DNA of 64,000 nucleotides, from the NCBI GenBank assembly GCA_027563935.2, contig JANVAS020000222.1, positions 5,394,001 to 5,458,000 of the forward strand, in the 5' to 3' direction. Source of the stretch: Costus lasius. Taxonomy: Eukaryota > Streptophyta > Magnoliopsida > Zingiberales > Costaceae. Shown here one piece after another: positions 10,809-22,363 of this stretch; within the stretch, counting starts at the first letter, position 1; each line of letters opens with the position of its first letter. Under the pieces are notes generated by a model that saw only the letters and a program-made list of their open reading frames with translations, made no database searches and was not told where the DNA came from. Position numbers and translations under genes: made by a program.

Positions 10809-12498
10809 TGAAAGTCCCCTAAAGAGGGAAGGAAACCCTAATAGGAGCAAGTAAGGGATTTAAAACAGCGGAAGAGGGTTTCTAAGATCGCATAGCATGT
10901 ATTATGATCAACTTTAAAATATGAAAAAGAATTCATACCATGGCCATTTCAAGATGGCGCCTTGGAAGCAAAGATCAAATGAGATCTTCTCCTTGTCGTC
11001 ACACACAGGATGATGACGCTATCTCCCTTGGTGCTCCTTGTGCTAGCAAGGTTCCAAGAGGTCCTTGTCGAGTGAAAGGGAATGATGAGATGTCGATCTC
11101 TCTTGGCCGAATCCTCCTCTATCCTTCAAGCGTCGCCGCACTCACACAAGGTGTCGAGAGGAATATGGGCGAGAGAGAAAAAAATTGTTAGTGGCGAAAA
11201 TAGAGCATACTCTATTTGGACGAGAGCCCTCTCCAAGTGGAGATCATGGTTACTAAAAATAGTAACCACTCATCGCCCCAACGTTCACACCAAGTGAACA
11301 TGTCGTCAACTCCTCTCCCCTTGAACCATGCGCTCATTTAGTGAGCCGGTTCATTTTGGTTCAATTTAAGAACCAATCAAGCCAAGCAACTAGCCCAAAT
11401 CATAATTAAACCATAAGGCTTTTGATCTGACCGTTGATCTCTTAATGCTCCTGATCTGACCGATCTAGCATCCATTCTCTCGATCGAAGCTTACCGATCT
11501 CAAGCCCTAATCAATCAAACATGATCAGACCAGATCTCACTTACAATCAGAGATTAAATCCCTTTAAACTGAACCCAAACAATTCAGTCCACACGATCTG
11601 ACTTAAGTAAGCCATATCATCAAATTGTGCGACCCTAAGGGTTTCCTTTAAATGTCGGTAACGATAACTCACGTCATCACGATCAGTGAGGGGTATCTAG
11701 CAACACATCACTGTCTCCCGATATAAAGAAAAGAGTCTTCCAAGACTACACCCAAAAACAGCACAAGTGTGAATCAACTTCACTAGGCATACATATGTCC
11801 TTTGCCACTGGATGTTCTTATTGGACAAGCGTGTCAAGCTTGTAACTCCAATATGACGAGCATGATTAGAACAGATGAACACTGTCACCTGGGTATGGCC
11901 ATACTCTTTTCTCAATCATCTCATCCAGGGGGCCCCTTTAGAACATCACACTCCTTAAACAAGGAGACGGCAATCCTATGTCTATCACTAGTGCCCTAAC
12001 CTGACTCAAGCTCACCATCCAAGATAGTCTATAATCATTATGTTTCAAATGATATTGAACTACCTCAAAACAATGACAATCATCATTTAGAAAACACAAG
12101 TGATCTCAAGTCAAAGGAAATGTGCCACTTGTTGCACTCAAGGATTATTCACATTGTGACAAACAATTGAATAACCTAGTAGGGTCTGTCCAGTACATCC
12201 AATGTACCCATGAGTCTACATCTTATTCCATGCTCGAAGCATCCTATAAGATTAGAACACATATTAGTCTCAATCATATCAAGGCTGTCTCATGTTCATC
12301 AAGATATCTCGAGTAAGGACATATAGCATGTCAGCCCAGCTGAACAGCTTTGAGACATTATTCAGAAGAACATATATTGCAGCAGACAATGTAGACAAAT
12401 GAATAATAACCATGCCTTTATAAACATAACAGTTTATTACATGATACAGATACATTCCCATAGGCCTCAAACATTAGCCTTAAGGGCATACCCCAACA
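10809..12498 (-). mobile_element. Copy B: 5'LTR, inserted in gag of copy C
   Basis: LTR of 1690 bp with TG...CA ends and the usual TGTTGGGGTATGCCC opening on the minus strand. The right flank (TCCAG...) is gag of copy C at about codon 141, so B inserted into C. The other side of the target is hidden by A and the window edge. Confidence 0.92.
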
Positions 12499-12923
12499 TC
12501 CAGAGCCTCCTTGTGCCCAATCATCTTGAGCACGTGAGCTCCCACTGGGCTCCCTTCAGCCAGTTTGCTCTGAAAGAAGAGCTTTGTCAGATTATAGTGT
12601 TCTGTCCTCGCCTGTGCAGCATACAGCATCTTGAGGTTCGCTATAATTTCTATAGCCGACATATCCTCATGCTGACGCTGCAGCGGTGGCGTCATAGACG
12701 CTAGCATCAGGCAAGCGACATCAATGCTATCATTGACGTGCTTTTCATAGGCATCGCGAACCGCCCTTGCGGCGTTCGCAGCGGGTTGAGGCGGCACTGC
12801 CGTCTCGAGGACATACAGTTTCCTCTCTGCCTTAAGAACGATCTTAAGGTGTCCGAACCAGTCAGAGAAGTTCGGCCCAGCAAACTTCTCCCTTTCCAGT
12901 AGGGATCGCACATTGAAGCTCAT
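12499..12923 (-). pseudogene. Copy C: 5' fragment of gag
   Basis: First 141 codons of an Angela-like Gag, starting MSFNVRSLLERE at 12923 with the AVPPQPAAN haplotype. It is open until the junction with the B LTR at 12498/12499. The rest of the element lies across B and A, outside the window. It is almost identical to D gag at 14973-15204. Confidence 0.9.
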
Positions 12924-13258
12924 GGTGTTCGTTGCTGCAGGTATCTACAACAATGCAAGAACAGCAAGGTCAGTATCAATGTTCAGAATCAATCCAGGAC
13001 TTAAGAAAGATTCTTTTCTCACTATTTTGTCTGACTGAAAAATCCAGTAAACAGTCCGAAAGAGTAACACTCTTTTAGTGAGATGGGATCCAGATTTCAT
13101 ACTTGGTCTCCGCGTCCCGCTCAGGCGAGATAAGATGCACAGAGAAGACAAGCACTAATTTCTGGTAGGCTGTCCCAGCCAATCGCCAACCCGTGCGATT
13201 CCCCTTCACCTGGGCAATCCAGCAGACTGTGCCAACTGAGTTGGTACAACACAATCTC
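12924..13258 (-). other. Copy C: truncated leader
   Basis: First 335 bases upstream of the C gag. It ends abruptly at the LTR that begins at 13259. It matches 15205-15539 of copy D with a single difference by eye (G at 13173 against C in D). Confidence 0.85.
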
Positions 13259-14972
13259 TGGGGTCCCCTTCAAGGGGGAGCGCAAGCATGAAAAACCCCT
13301 TTCAAGAGGGGGGCAAACCCTAGAACATGCGGAAATGTATTCTTCTAGAGTTTCAATAAAATCGTTTGCATGAACTCATGTAAATGATCAACTTTATAAT
13401 TAACCAAAGATCAAGTTTGAGATCTTTTACCATAGCCATGTAAGGGTGGCGGCTTGGAAGCTAGAGGCCGAAGAGGGCTCTCCTCCAAAGAAGACACACA
13501 CAAAGGATGAAGGCTTACTTCTTGCGCAACTTGATGTGCTAGCAACAATTGCCAAGGTGCCCTTTGGTGTTGAGGAGATGAGATGTTCTTCCTTGTCGCC
13601 GAGAGCTCTTCTCCAAGATCGTCCACACACCACCCACGAGAGAGAGCTTCGAAAGACACAAGGAACATTAAGCTTTTGCGTTATTTGGCGTTAGGCGTTT
13701 TCAAGACTTCCCATTAAGGAAAGTCATCAAGACATGCGTTCATGTCTTGTGAACTTATCCCCAACGCCAATTCAATTGAACCAATCGAACACAAATGTGA
13801 ACCGGATCAATTGAATTCGGTCCAATTCCAATTGGTCCAAAGACCAAAAGAACCAACCCAAGCCATGGTCTAAATCTCTATGAACCATGAAGATTCAAGA
13901 TCTAACCGTACATCTCATGATGCTCTTGATCTCACCGATCTAGCATCCACACTCTCGATCGAAGCTTACCGATCTCAAGCCCTAATCAATCAAACATGAT
14001 CAGACTGGATCTCACTTACAATCAGAGTTTAAACTCCTTTAAACTGAATCAAAACAATCCAGTCCACACGATCTGACTCAAGTAAGCCATATCACCAAAT
14101 TGTGCGACCCTAAGGGTTTCCTTTAAATGTCGGTAACGATAACTCTCGTTATCACAATCAGTGAGGGGTATCTAGCAACACATCACTGTCTCCCGATATA
14201 AAGGAAAGAGTCTTCCAAGACTACACCCAAATCACAGCACAAGGTGAATCAACATCACAAGGCATACAAGCATCCTTTGCCACTGGATGTTCTTATTGGA
14301 CAAGCGAGTCAAGCTTGTTACTCCAATACAATGAGCATGATTAGATCAGATCAACATAGTCATCTGGGTATGGCCATACACTTTCTCAATCATCTCATAT
14401 AAGGGGGGCCCTTTAGAACATCACACTCCTTAAACAAGGAGACGGCAATCCTATGTCTATCACTAGTGCCCTAACATGATTCAAGCTCACCATCCAAGAT
14501 AGTCTATAATCATTATGTTTCAAATGATATTGAACTACCTCAAGACAATGACAATCATCATTTAGAAACACAAATGATCTCAAGTCAGAGGACATGTGCC
14601 ACTTAGTGCTTACAAGGAATATTCACATTGTGACAAGCAATGGAATATCCTAGTAGGGTCTGTCCAGTACATCCAATGTACCCATGAGTCTACATCTTAT
14701 TCCATGCTCGAAGCATCCTATAAGATTAGCACTCATATTAGTCTCAATCATATCAAGGCTGTCTCATGTTCACCAAGATATCTCGACTAAGGACATAGAG
14801 CATGTCAGCCAAGCTGAACAGCTTTGAGACATTATTCAGTAGTACACTTATTACAGCAGACAAGGTAACAACCTGAATAATAACCATGCCTTTATAAACA
14901 CAAAAGTTTATTACATGATACTTATACAATCCCAAAGGCCTCAAACATTAGCCTTAAGGGCATACCCCAACA
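13259..14972 (-). mobile_element. Angela-like LTR without target-site duplication, between C and D
   Basis: LTR of 1714 bp with TG...CA ends. It has neither a PBS on its left nor a polypurine tract on its right, so structurally it is a solo LTR. Its flanks do not match (ATCTC on the left, TCATA on the right) and are not contiguous in the target: the left flank is leader and the right flank is gag. A stretch of about 567 bp is repeated on both sides. This fits recombination between two LTRs inserted at different sites, rather than simple intra-element excision. Two hairpin modules sit at its left end. Confidence 0.88.
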
Positions 14973-15204
14973 TCATAGACGCTAGCATCAGGCAAGCGAC
15001 ATCAATGCTATCATTGACGTGCTTTTCATAGGCATCGCGAACCGCCCTTGCGGCGTTCGCAGCGGGTTGAGGCGGCACTGCCGTCTCGAGGACATACAGT
15101 TTCCTCTCTGCCTTAAGAACGATCTTAAGGTGTCCGAACCAGTCAGAGAAGTTCGGCCCAGCAAACTTCTCCCTTTCCAGTAGGGATCGCACATTGAAGC
15201 TCAT
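14973..15204 (-). pseudogene. Copy D: 5' fragment of gag
   Basis: First 77 codons of Gag from MSFNVRSLLERE at 15204, cut by the LTR that ends at 14972. It is the same haplotype as C. The ORF reads on for some codons into the LTR by chance. Confidence 0.88.
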
Positions 15205-17082
15205 GGTGTTCGTTGCTGCAGGTATCTACAACAATGCAAGAACAGCAAGGTCAGTATCAATGTTCAGAATCAATCCAGGACTTAAGAAAGATTCTTTTCT
15301 CACTATTTTGTCTGACTGAAAAATCCAGTAAACAGTCCGAAAGAGTAACACTCTTTTAGTGAGATGGGATCCAGATTTCATACTTGGTCTCCGCGTCCCG
15401 CTCAGGCGAGATAAGATGCACAGAGAAGACAAGCACTAATTTCTGGTAGGCTCTCCCAGCCAATCGCCAACCCGTGCGATTCCCCTTCACCTGGGCAATC
15501 CAGCAGACTGTGCCAACTGAGTTGGTACAACACAATCTCTGACCCCACAGATGGCTGCCTCCATGTGCTACCATATGCGCCACATATGTAGCCTACATGG
15601 TCAAGCTGACCTGACCTACTCCCTGGACCACCACGTGCTATGCTGAGCAACGAGAAGCGATAAATCCCTTCTCTGTAACACGCAGGTGAAATCACACACC
15701 GTCTGAAGATAGATGGACGTGCCCACTGAGTGGGTACAACACGGCTCCAACGATAGTCAGAACAGTGAGGTTTCGCGTCAGAAGGCATTACGCGCTTGAT
15801 ATTTTAGCGTTGGATTTTAACGGTCTTTTATCTTCTTACTATCAGGCAAATCCTATGGCTATAGCAGAAGATAAATAACTCATGCTGTTCTACTTATTTA
15901 AACAATAACAGAAAGCATGGATCTTATGTGGTAAAAGCCCAAAGCCTAAGTAAGACCTTAAGATACTTAAGTCTTCACTTGTTCTTCTTGGGACTTTTGC
16001 ATCTCATCTGGTCCAACCTAGGGCCCTAGCGCCAAGAGCACCTCAGGTGCGCCACCAGCTGAATGCCCCTCTTGGATGTGTGCCTTTGTGCTTTTTGTCT
16101 AATCAAAATACATTTTGATCTACCTAGACAAGTTTGACTCGCAGGTCAAATATACAATAAATTAATTACAAATGTGATTCGCAGATCACAAAATAATATT
16201 AACTTATAATTAACCAGGCACGCAGGCCCCAGCACAGCACACAATAGGGCAACCCACATAAGATTAAATAAACAAGCATATGGTATCAAATCAACATGTG
16301 ATCCATTCATGAAATTAAATTTTGAAAAACCCCATGGTATCAATTTTAATTTCCTTATGTGTCCTACAACCTTACAATGGTCCATTGATAGGGATCCACT
16401 CATCCATCTAGTCAGATCCTCTGCCCTCGCATGCACCAAGTCCTAACTGACTTGAGTTGACCTAATGGTCAACCATGCATGTAGAAAGAGCTGAACCACC
16501 CTCATGAGTTTCGGCAAGCGGGTGTGACCCCGGGCCTAACTCATGTGTGTTCAGTAGTCGTCTCAACCAGACCTCGCTACACGCCCTGGATGCAGTCGAC
16601 CTATAGCCACCTTGTGCTTGCGCACAGGTGCTATCTGGTCAACCCATCTAGGCTGTCAGATGGTCTGATCAGACTCTCTGGATCGGACCTAGAAGATGCT
16701 TTCAAACCCATCAACCCATCTAAGGATTTATAGTAGGGGCACCTTAGATCTAATCAGGCGCGCAAGATGTAAGTTTTATAAAACATCTAGAACATGCGCA
16801 AACAAACAACATGCTTCACTTGAGAAAACAAGATACACCCAATATCTAGCATGTTGATAACCCTTAGATCTAGGGGGTCCCCTTCAAGGGGGAGCGCATC
16901 TAGGGGGTCCCCTTCAAGGGGGAGCGCAAACTTCTTGTAACAATGATACAAGCGCAATCAAGACAATGTAAACCTTGCATCATGTAAACGCATGTAAACA
17001 AAGCATCAAGTAAGCGCAACATAGCATCATGTATGGATCACAAACACTTCAAAGCAATCATATAGATCATATCGAAAGCCTA
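15205..17082 (-). other. Copy D: untranslated leader
   Basis: About 1.9 kb between gag and PBS, of the leader type shared with A (no tRNA-like patch). Sense ORFs of 75 codons (15356-15583) and 128 codons (15402-15788) lie upstream of gag. The pair of hairpin modules at 16869-16928 lies near the PBS end. Confidence 0.8.
16869..16928. repeat. Tandem pair of 30-bp hairpin modules in the leader of copy D
   Basis: Two head-to-tail units with starts 30 bp apart, each containing GGGGTCCCCTTCAAGGGGG and GAGCGCA. They correspond to the pair at 3837-3902 in copy A but with a different period, so array length varies between copies. Confidence 0.85.
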
Positions 17083-17094
17083 GCTCTGATACCA
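17083..17094 (-). other. Copy D: primer binding site (tRNA-iMet type)
   Basis: The minus strand reads TGGTATCAGAGC, two bases from the LTR at 17097. Confidence 0.95.
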
Positions 17095-17096
17095 AT

Positions 17097-18783
17097 TGAA
17101 GGGTCCCTAATATAAGGGGGTGAAACCCTAAACATGCGCATCTAGCAAGCATGGCGGAAAGAGGGTTTCTAGAAGATCGCATATGATAACCATATGATCA
17201 ACTTAAGGCTATGAGAAATCATACCAAAGCCATGAAGAGGATGGCGACTTGGAAGCGAGAGATCAAGATAGGTCTCCTCCAAATTGTCGCACACAAAATG
17301 AGTGATGACTTGCTCCTTGGATGCTCCTTGTGCTAGCAAGGATCTCCAAGATGTCCTTGATCGAAAATGGAAGGGAAGGGAACTTCTAGGTTGTGCTTGG
17401 CGAGACTTCCTCTCCTCGCTTTTTTCAAGTCCTCTCCACCGAAAAAAAAAATGGAGAAAAACTTCACTCGAGAGAGTTTGGCAAGAGAGTAACCTCCCAC
17501 ACTAATGTGGAGGCGTTACACCATTTCCACTTCGAAACCGATTCCACAAATGGAAAGGTGTCAAAGCTCATGCGTTCACACTTGAGTGAACCAAACGCTT
17601 AACTCATCTCCCATGAACCATGCGCTCAATCATGAGCCGGTTCTATTCGGTTTGGACCAAGACCAATTAACCCAAGCCATATGGTCTAGATTAAACCCTA
17701 AAGGTTCAAGATCTAACCGTTCAATTCTTGATGCTCCTGATCTCACCGATCTAGCATCATCTCTCTCGATCGAAGCTTACCGATCTCAAGCCCTAATCAA
17801 TCAAACATGATCAGACCAGATCTCACTTACAATCAGAGATAAAATCCCTTTAAACTGAACCCAAACGATTCAGTCCACACGATCTGACTCAAGTAAGCCA
17901 TATCATCAAATTGTGCGACCCTGAGGGTTTCCTTTAAATGTCGGTAACGACAACTCACGTTATCACGATCAGTGAGGGGTATCTAGCAACACATCACTGT
18001 CTCCCGATATAAAGGAAAGAGTCTTCCAAGACTACACCCAAAACACAGCACAAGTGTGAATGCAACTTCACAAGGCATGCATGTGTCCTTTGCCACTGAA
18101 TGTTCTCATTGGACAAGCGTGTCAAGCTTGTAACTCCAATATGATGAGCATGATTAGATCAGATGAACATAGTCACCTGGGTATGGCCATACACTATCTC
18201 AACCATCTCATACAGGGGGGCCCTTTAGAACATCACACTCCTTGAACAAGGAGACGGCAATCCTTTATCTATCACTAGTGTTCTAACCTGACTCATGATC
18301 ATTATCCAAGATAGTTTATAATCATTATGTTTCAAATGATATTGAACTACCTCAAAACAATGACAATCATCATTTAGAAACACAAGTGATCTCAAGTCAA
18401 AGGACATGTGCCACTTAGTGCAAACAAGGATCATTCATATTGTGACAAGCAATTGAATATCCTAGTAGGGTCTGTCCAGTACATCCAATGTACCCATGAG
18501 TCTACATCTTATTCCATGCTCGAAGCATCCTATAAGATTAGCACACATATTAGTCTCAATCATATCAAGGCTGTCTCATGTTCACCAAGATATCTTGACT
18601 AAGGACATATGCATGTCAGCCTAGCTGAACAGCTTTGAGACATTATTCAGAAGTACACTTATTACAGCAGACAAGGTAACAACCTGAACAATAACCATGC
18701 CTTTATAAACACAAGAGTTTATTACATGATACTATTACAGTCCCAAAGGCCTCAAACATTAGCCTTAAGGGCATACCCCAACA
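17097..18783 (-). mobile_element. Copy D: 5'LTR, bordering the Athila-like relic
   Basis: LTR of 1687 bp with the family's TGTTGGGGTATGCCC opening at its right end. The right flank (AAAAT...) is non-copia sequence of the Athila-like relic. The partner flank is outside the window, so the duplication cannot be tested. Confidence 0.92.
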
Positions 18784-19009
18784 AAAATATCTAATACAAC
18801 CACATCGAACAGGAAGCATAGTAAATCATCCAAATATGTCAGTACAACCCAATCGAAATCATATAGTAATAGAAACTAAGAGGTGAGAATCAATAGCAGT
18901 AGGAGACAAGAAGTTTGATAAGGTTATTCTTCCCTACACAAGAATAGGATCGATATGAATCAGTAAACTCAAATAAGCATGAGAATAGGAATGAGATACT
19001 CACAAAATC
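18784..19009 (-). other. Athila-like relic: sequence downstream of ORF1
   Basis: AT-rich sequence between the ORF1 stop (19010) and the D LTR. I see no further coding. It is presumably the interval before the next ORF of the old element, truncated by D. Confidence 0.5.
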
Positions 19010-19609
19010 TTACTCATCTGAATGCGTCTCCTCCTCATCACCTTCAGCTTCAGCAGCATCCATGGGATCATGAGAAACCCTCTCACCTACATCATCGTAG
19101 ATACCACCTCTCCTGGGGTCCTGATAGCCGAAACGTTCATAGAGAAAATTCCCCATGTCTTCCATATAATTTCCCAATGCCTCGACATCCAAGTGAAGGT
19201 GACATATCTGATCGTGTATCCTCCCTATGCCACCTATCACCCTCTCCATACACTGCTCCTGCCTATACATCTGCCCCAACAAAGTCTGAGACCCTGGGTC
19301 TTGGTAACTCTGGCAATCTCTTTCATCTGGAGCTACGTGATACGAGGATGATCCGGTGGCTCCATATGATGGCGGCTCGGTGGCTTTGGGTGGTGAAGAG
19401 TCAATGCCCATACCAAACGGGTCATCACCCCAAGCAGGAGGTGGTGGTGGCACTGATATCTCCGGTGTAGGTGTGGCATAAGATACACAGCTCGGTGATA
19501 ACTTCTAATTCTCAATGTTCTGCACTGAGGTCCGTCTAAGGTTAAGTAATGGCAATGCGGGGAGTCCGGGTTGTAAGATCAAACAATACGTGTCACCATC
19601 TCGCATAAT
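19010..19609 (-). pseudogene. Athila-like ORF1 (gag-like), C-terminal part
   Basis: C-terminal part of a gag-like protein whose N-terminal part lies at 29565-30440, beyond element E1. Removing E1 and one copy of its ATAAT duplication gives 1476 bases, exactly 492 codons in one frame, which strongly supports a single split ORF. Features seen: a Pro-rich segment (near 19440), then a low-complexity region, a helix-rich stretch with MYRQEQCMERVIGG, and an acidic tail ending HSDE and a stop at 19010. An in-frame TAG lies at 19505-19507. Assignment to the Athila ORF1 family is from the N-terminal part and is tentative; an unrelated plant transposon ORF is possible. Confidence 0.6.
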
Positions 19610-22213
19610 TGTAACGCCCTCGATTTTTCTGAATTATGATTTAAGGGCAAAAATAATTATTTTGGTTGGGGATTTGAACCCTCAACCTTGATTCTTTGCT
19701 CCTGGAATTCCTTCCACCATGGTGGCGCATATTTCTGATGTTATTGGAGTGGCGCAGGGTGGTTAAGCCCAGGTAAGCCCATAAAACCGATTTTTTTTCA
19801 CTTAAGTTAACTGGGTTATTGGATCTTGGATCCGTTTGGGGTGGGAGAAAAAGAGGAATTGCGTGAGGGCTCCTCTCCCTCACGACTTTTGTTGGTTTTC
19901 TTGCCCTAGCCGCCTTTGGTTGTCGCCCCTCACTGTGCTTGGCGCCTCCTGAAATTCCTGACGCTGGTGGTGGACGAATTTCCTGGTGATCCTTGCTCCT
20001 CTGTCTTGGCGTTTTTCTCTGTGGACGAATTTCCTGGTGATCCTTGATCCTCTGTCTTGGCGTTTTTCTCTGTGGACGATTTTTCTTGTGAGTAATTCGA
20101 TCCTAAGGAGTCTAATCCGCTAAATTGTAGATTATCAGTCAATTAAAATTCGTTATTTGCAACGATTATCTGTATGAACCAAAAATCTACAAGTAAATTT
20201 GTGCATATGTGAAATTCGAAATTTACCTGTGCCGGACGAATATTCCTTTGTGAGAAAAATTTATCCTGTATGGTTTAATCTCTTAAATTGTGGTCTGTAG
20301 TTCTTCTAAAATTTATTTGCTTGATGAGAAATTTTAGAGAAAACAAAATTTGAGGATTTAACTAAGAACTTAGGGATTTTCGAAAATCATGGTTCGGGCC
20401 AATTTTGGGGCTTTTGTCATTTTCCTTCACAAACGTGCAATTAAAATTATCTGTAGTGGGGGACTGAAATTATTTTCATGAAATTTGTATGTTCTGCAAG
20501 GATTCTGAAAATTTCGCCCCTTGCAGTGATTTTATGGCTCACGGTTTTTTTTTGAAATTTTGGGGAAGAATAGTGCAATGAGTATCTATATTTCCCTATA
20601 ATTTCTAGGCTTGTTTAATTGTTTGTTACGCGAATAATTTCTGTTCTGTATATATGTTGTGAATTTTCTGAAACTTTGAATGTGTTATAACCTCGTGAGA
20701 ACATAGAATGGTTTTACCTGAATTAAGGATAGTTTTATGAAATCTAAGGAATTCACTCATATATTACTTCTGGTTGATGGTAAAAATTATGAAGAGTGTT
20801 CAGCTTTGATTTTCTGCAAATTGTAATTTTGTTAAGGACTGGATATTGGGGTGTGTCATTTTCTGGTTTGTGAGACACTTTGGGCATGATGTGAGAATTG
20901 AGTAGTGGTTAGTCCTACTCCTCCGTTTCAGCATGACCTGTTCTGTAAAAATTATGCCCTAGTGTAGCACTCTTCCGTGTCCTTACCCTCCTTCTGTGGC
21001 GCTGTAATGGTGCTGATAGTCTACTACGACCCATGAGACACTAGTGAAGGGTAGATGTGAGCTGGTCTCACCTTCCGTTCTCCCTCCACTATTTCTGTTC
21101 TGTTCTGGGTATTGGAGGCCAGAGTGCCACGTCCTGACGAGACGGGGGCCACCCACTGATACCTCCTCTACCATTCTGTTTCTGATAGGCATGCATGTCT
21201 CATCCTCGGCAGAGGTGGGGTCAGACCTTCTGTGGTCATCAGACCTTCTGTGGTCTTCAGGCCTTCTGTGGCCTTTCTGTTTCCGATGTAGACTATCTGT
21301 TTGGATTCTGAAAATTCTGATTTTCTGTCTGTCAACTCTGATTTCTGTAGTTCTGTTTCGATCTGTAGTATAGATGTGTTGGGCGGTGTGATTAGTTGGA
21401 ATGGGTTGGTATACTTATATCCTACTTCATGCTTGATGCCTATTGTTATAAGTGTCTGTATTTGATTATGTTTTGTTTCTGATATGAGTGTGCATGTTAA
21501 GTGTCTTATCTGCAAGCATGATATTTTTTTGATGTGTACTATGGATGGCTTTTAGTGTCTTTTACTCACTGAGCTTTTTAGCTCACCCCCGTTGTTTAAA
21601 TATTTTCAGGTGAGACATCAGGACAGTGATTGCTACAGCTACTTAATTTGTTATGATGCTAATGTTTTATATAATTTCTAAGAGTTGTCTTCTAAAGATC
21701 TATCATGCCTGTGTGCCTAACTTACTTATATGACACGTTTTATCTCCTGAGGGCTTATGCCTGTTTTCAGGATATTATATTATAGTTGTCTCGTTTTATT
21801 GTTGGATACGAGTTTTGGAGTCATGAGAATTGAAATTGTTCTTATTCTGAAATGTGTAACCGAGTTACTGTATTCGAAATACCTTGAGATGTGTAACCGA
21901 ATTATTGTTGTATTTGGTATCTGAATAATCAGTTTCTGCAATATTTCCGAAATTTGTGTTCTCCACATATGTGTAGTGTGGACATCTGTTTTGTTCCAAG
22001 ATATGTGGGTCTGTGCAGCAGTAATTTAGTATACTTGCTGCCGGATTTCTATTTCCTAGTAATCGATCCTACTCAGTTCTGTGCGGTTTTCAGTTCCGTA
22101 GTAATGTCCTTCGATGCCGCTTTCTTCTTATGTTTTAATGGAAGAGTAAAACTTTTTAAAACCCCGTATTTTTACTTGTATGCGTGTGGGGTGTGATTGT
22201 GAGGGATGTTACA
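19610..22213 (+). repeat. E1: 5'LTR
   Basis: 2604 bp, opening TGTAACGCCCTCGA and closing GGGATGTTACA, with short inverted ends TGTAAC/GTTACA. It contains a 53-bp tandem repeat at about 19968-20080, a small CTTCTGTGGTC triplet repeat near 21230-21270, and one copy of the 76-bp unit that is fourfold in E2. The ORFs of 60-115 codons within it, on either strand, have no recognisable product. Confidence 0.95.
19968..20080. repeat. 53-bp tandem repeat in the E1 5'LTR
   Basis: Unit begins GTGGACGAATTTCCTGGTGA and ends GGCGTTTTTCTCT. Two full copies and the start of a third are visible. The same array is in the 3'LTR near 27315-27427. E2 carries only a diverged single-copy counterpart. Confidence 0.8.
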
Positions 22214-22215
22214 GA

Positions 22216-22227
22216 TGGTATCAGAGG
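22216..22227 (+). other. E1: primer binding site (tRNA-iMet type)
   Basis: TGGTATCAGAGG, two bases after the 5'LTR. It matches the initiator-Met tRNA 3' end over the first 11 bases; the last base differs from the C found in E2 and in the copia copies. Confidence 0.92.
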
Positions 22228-22363
22228 GATATTACTAGCAATTAGAAACTCCGGGAAAGGAAAACTCTGTTTGTGTATTGCTATAAACCAAGATAGGATC
22301 TGATCCGTGATTGAATATTGGTTGTTATTCTACCGTGTTATGTGATGCAGGTAAAAAAAAAAA

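Noticed and set aside
13411..13694. Small ORFs on both strands near 13.4-13.7 kb, and similar ones near 31.2, 36.5, 39.5 and 57.5 kb
   Set aside because: They fall in LTR sequence, differ in frame between copies and have no recognisable domain.
18979..19470. Plus-strand ORF of 163 codons
   Set aside because: It is antisense to the Athila-like ORF1, which is supported by frame continuity across E1.
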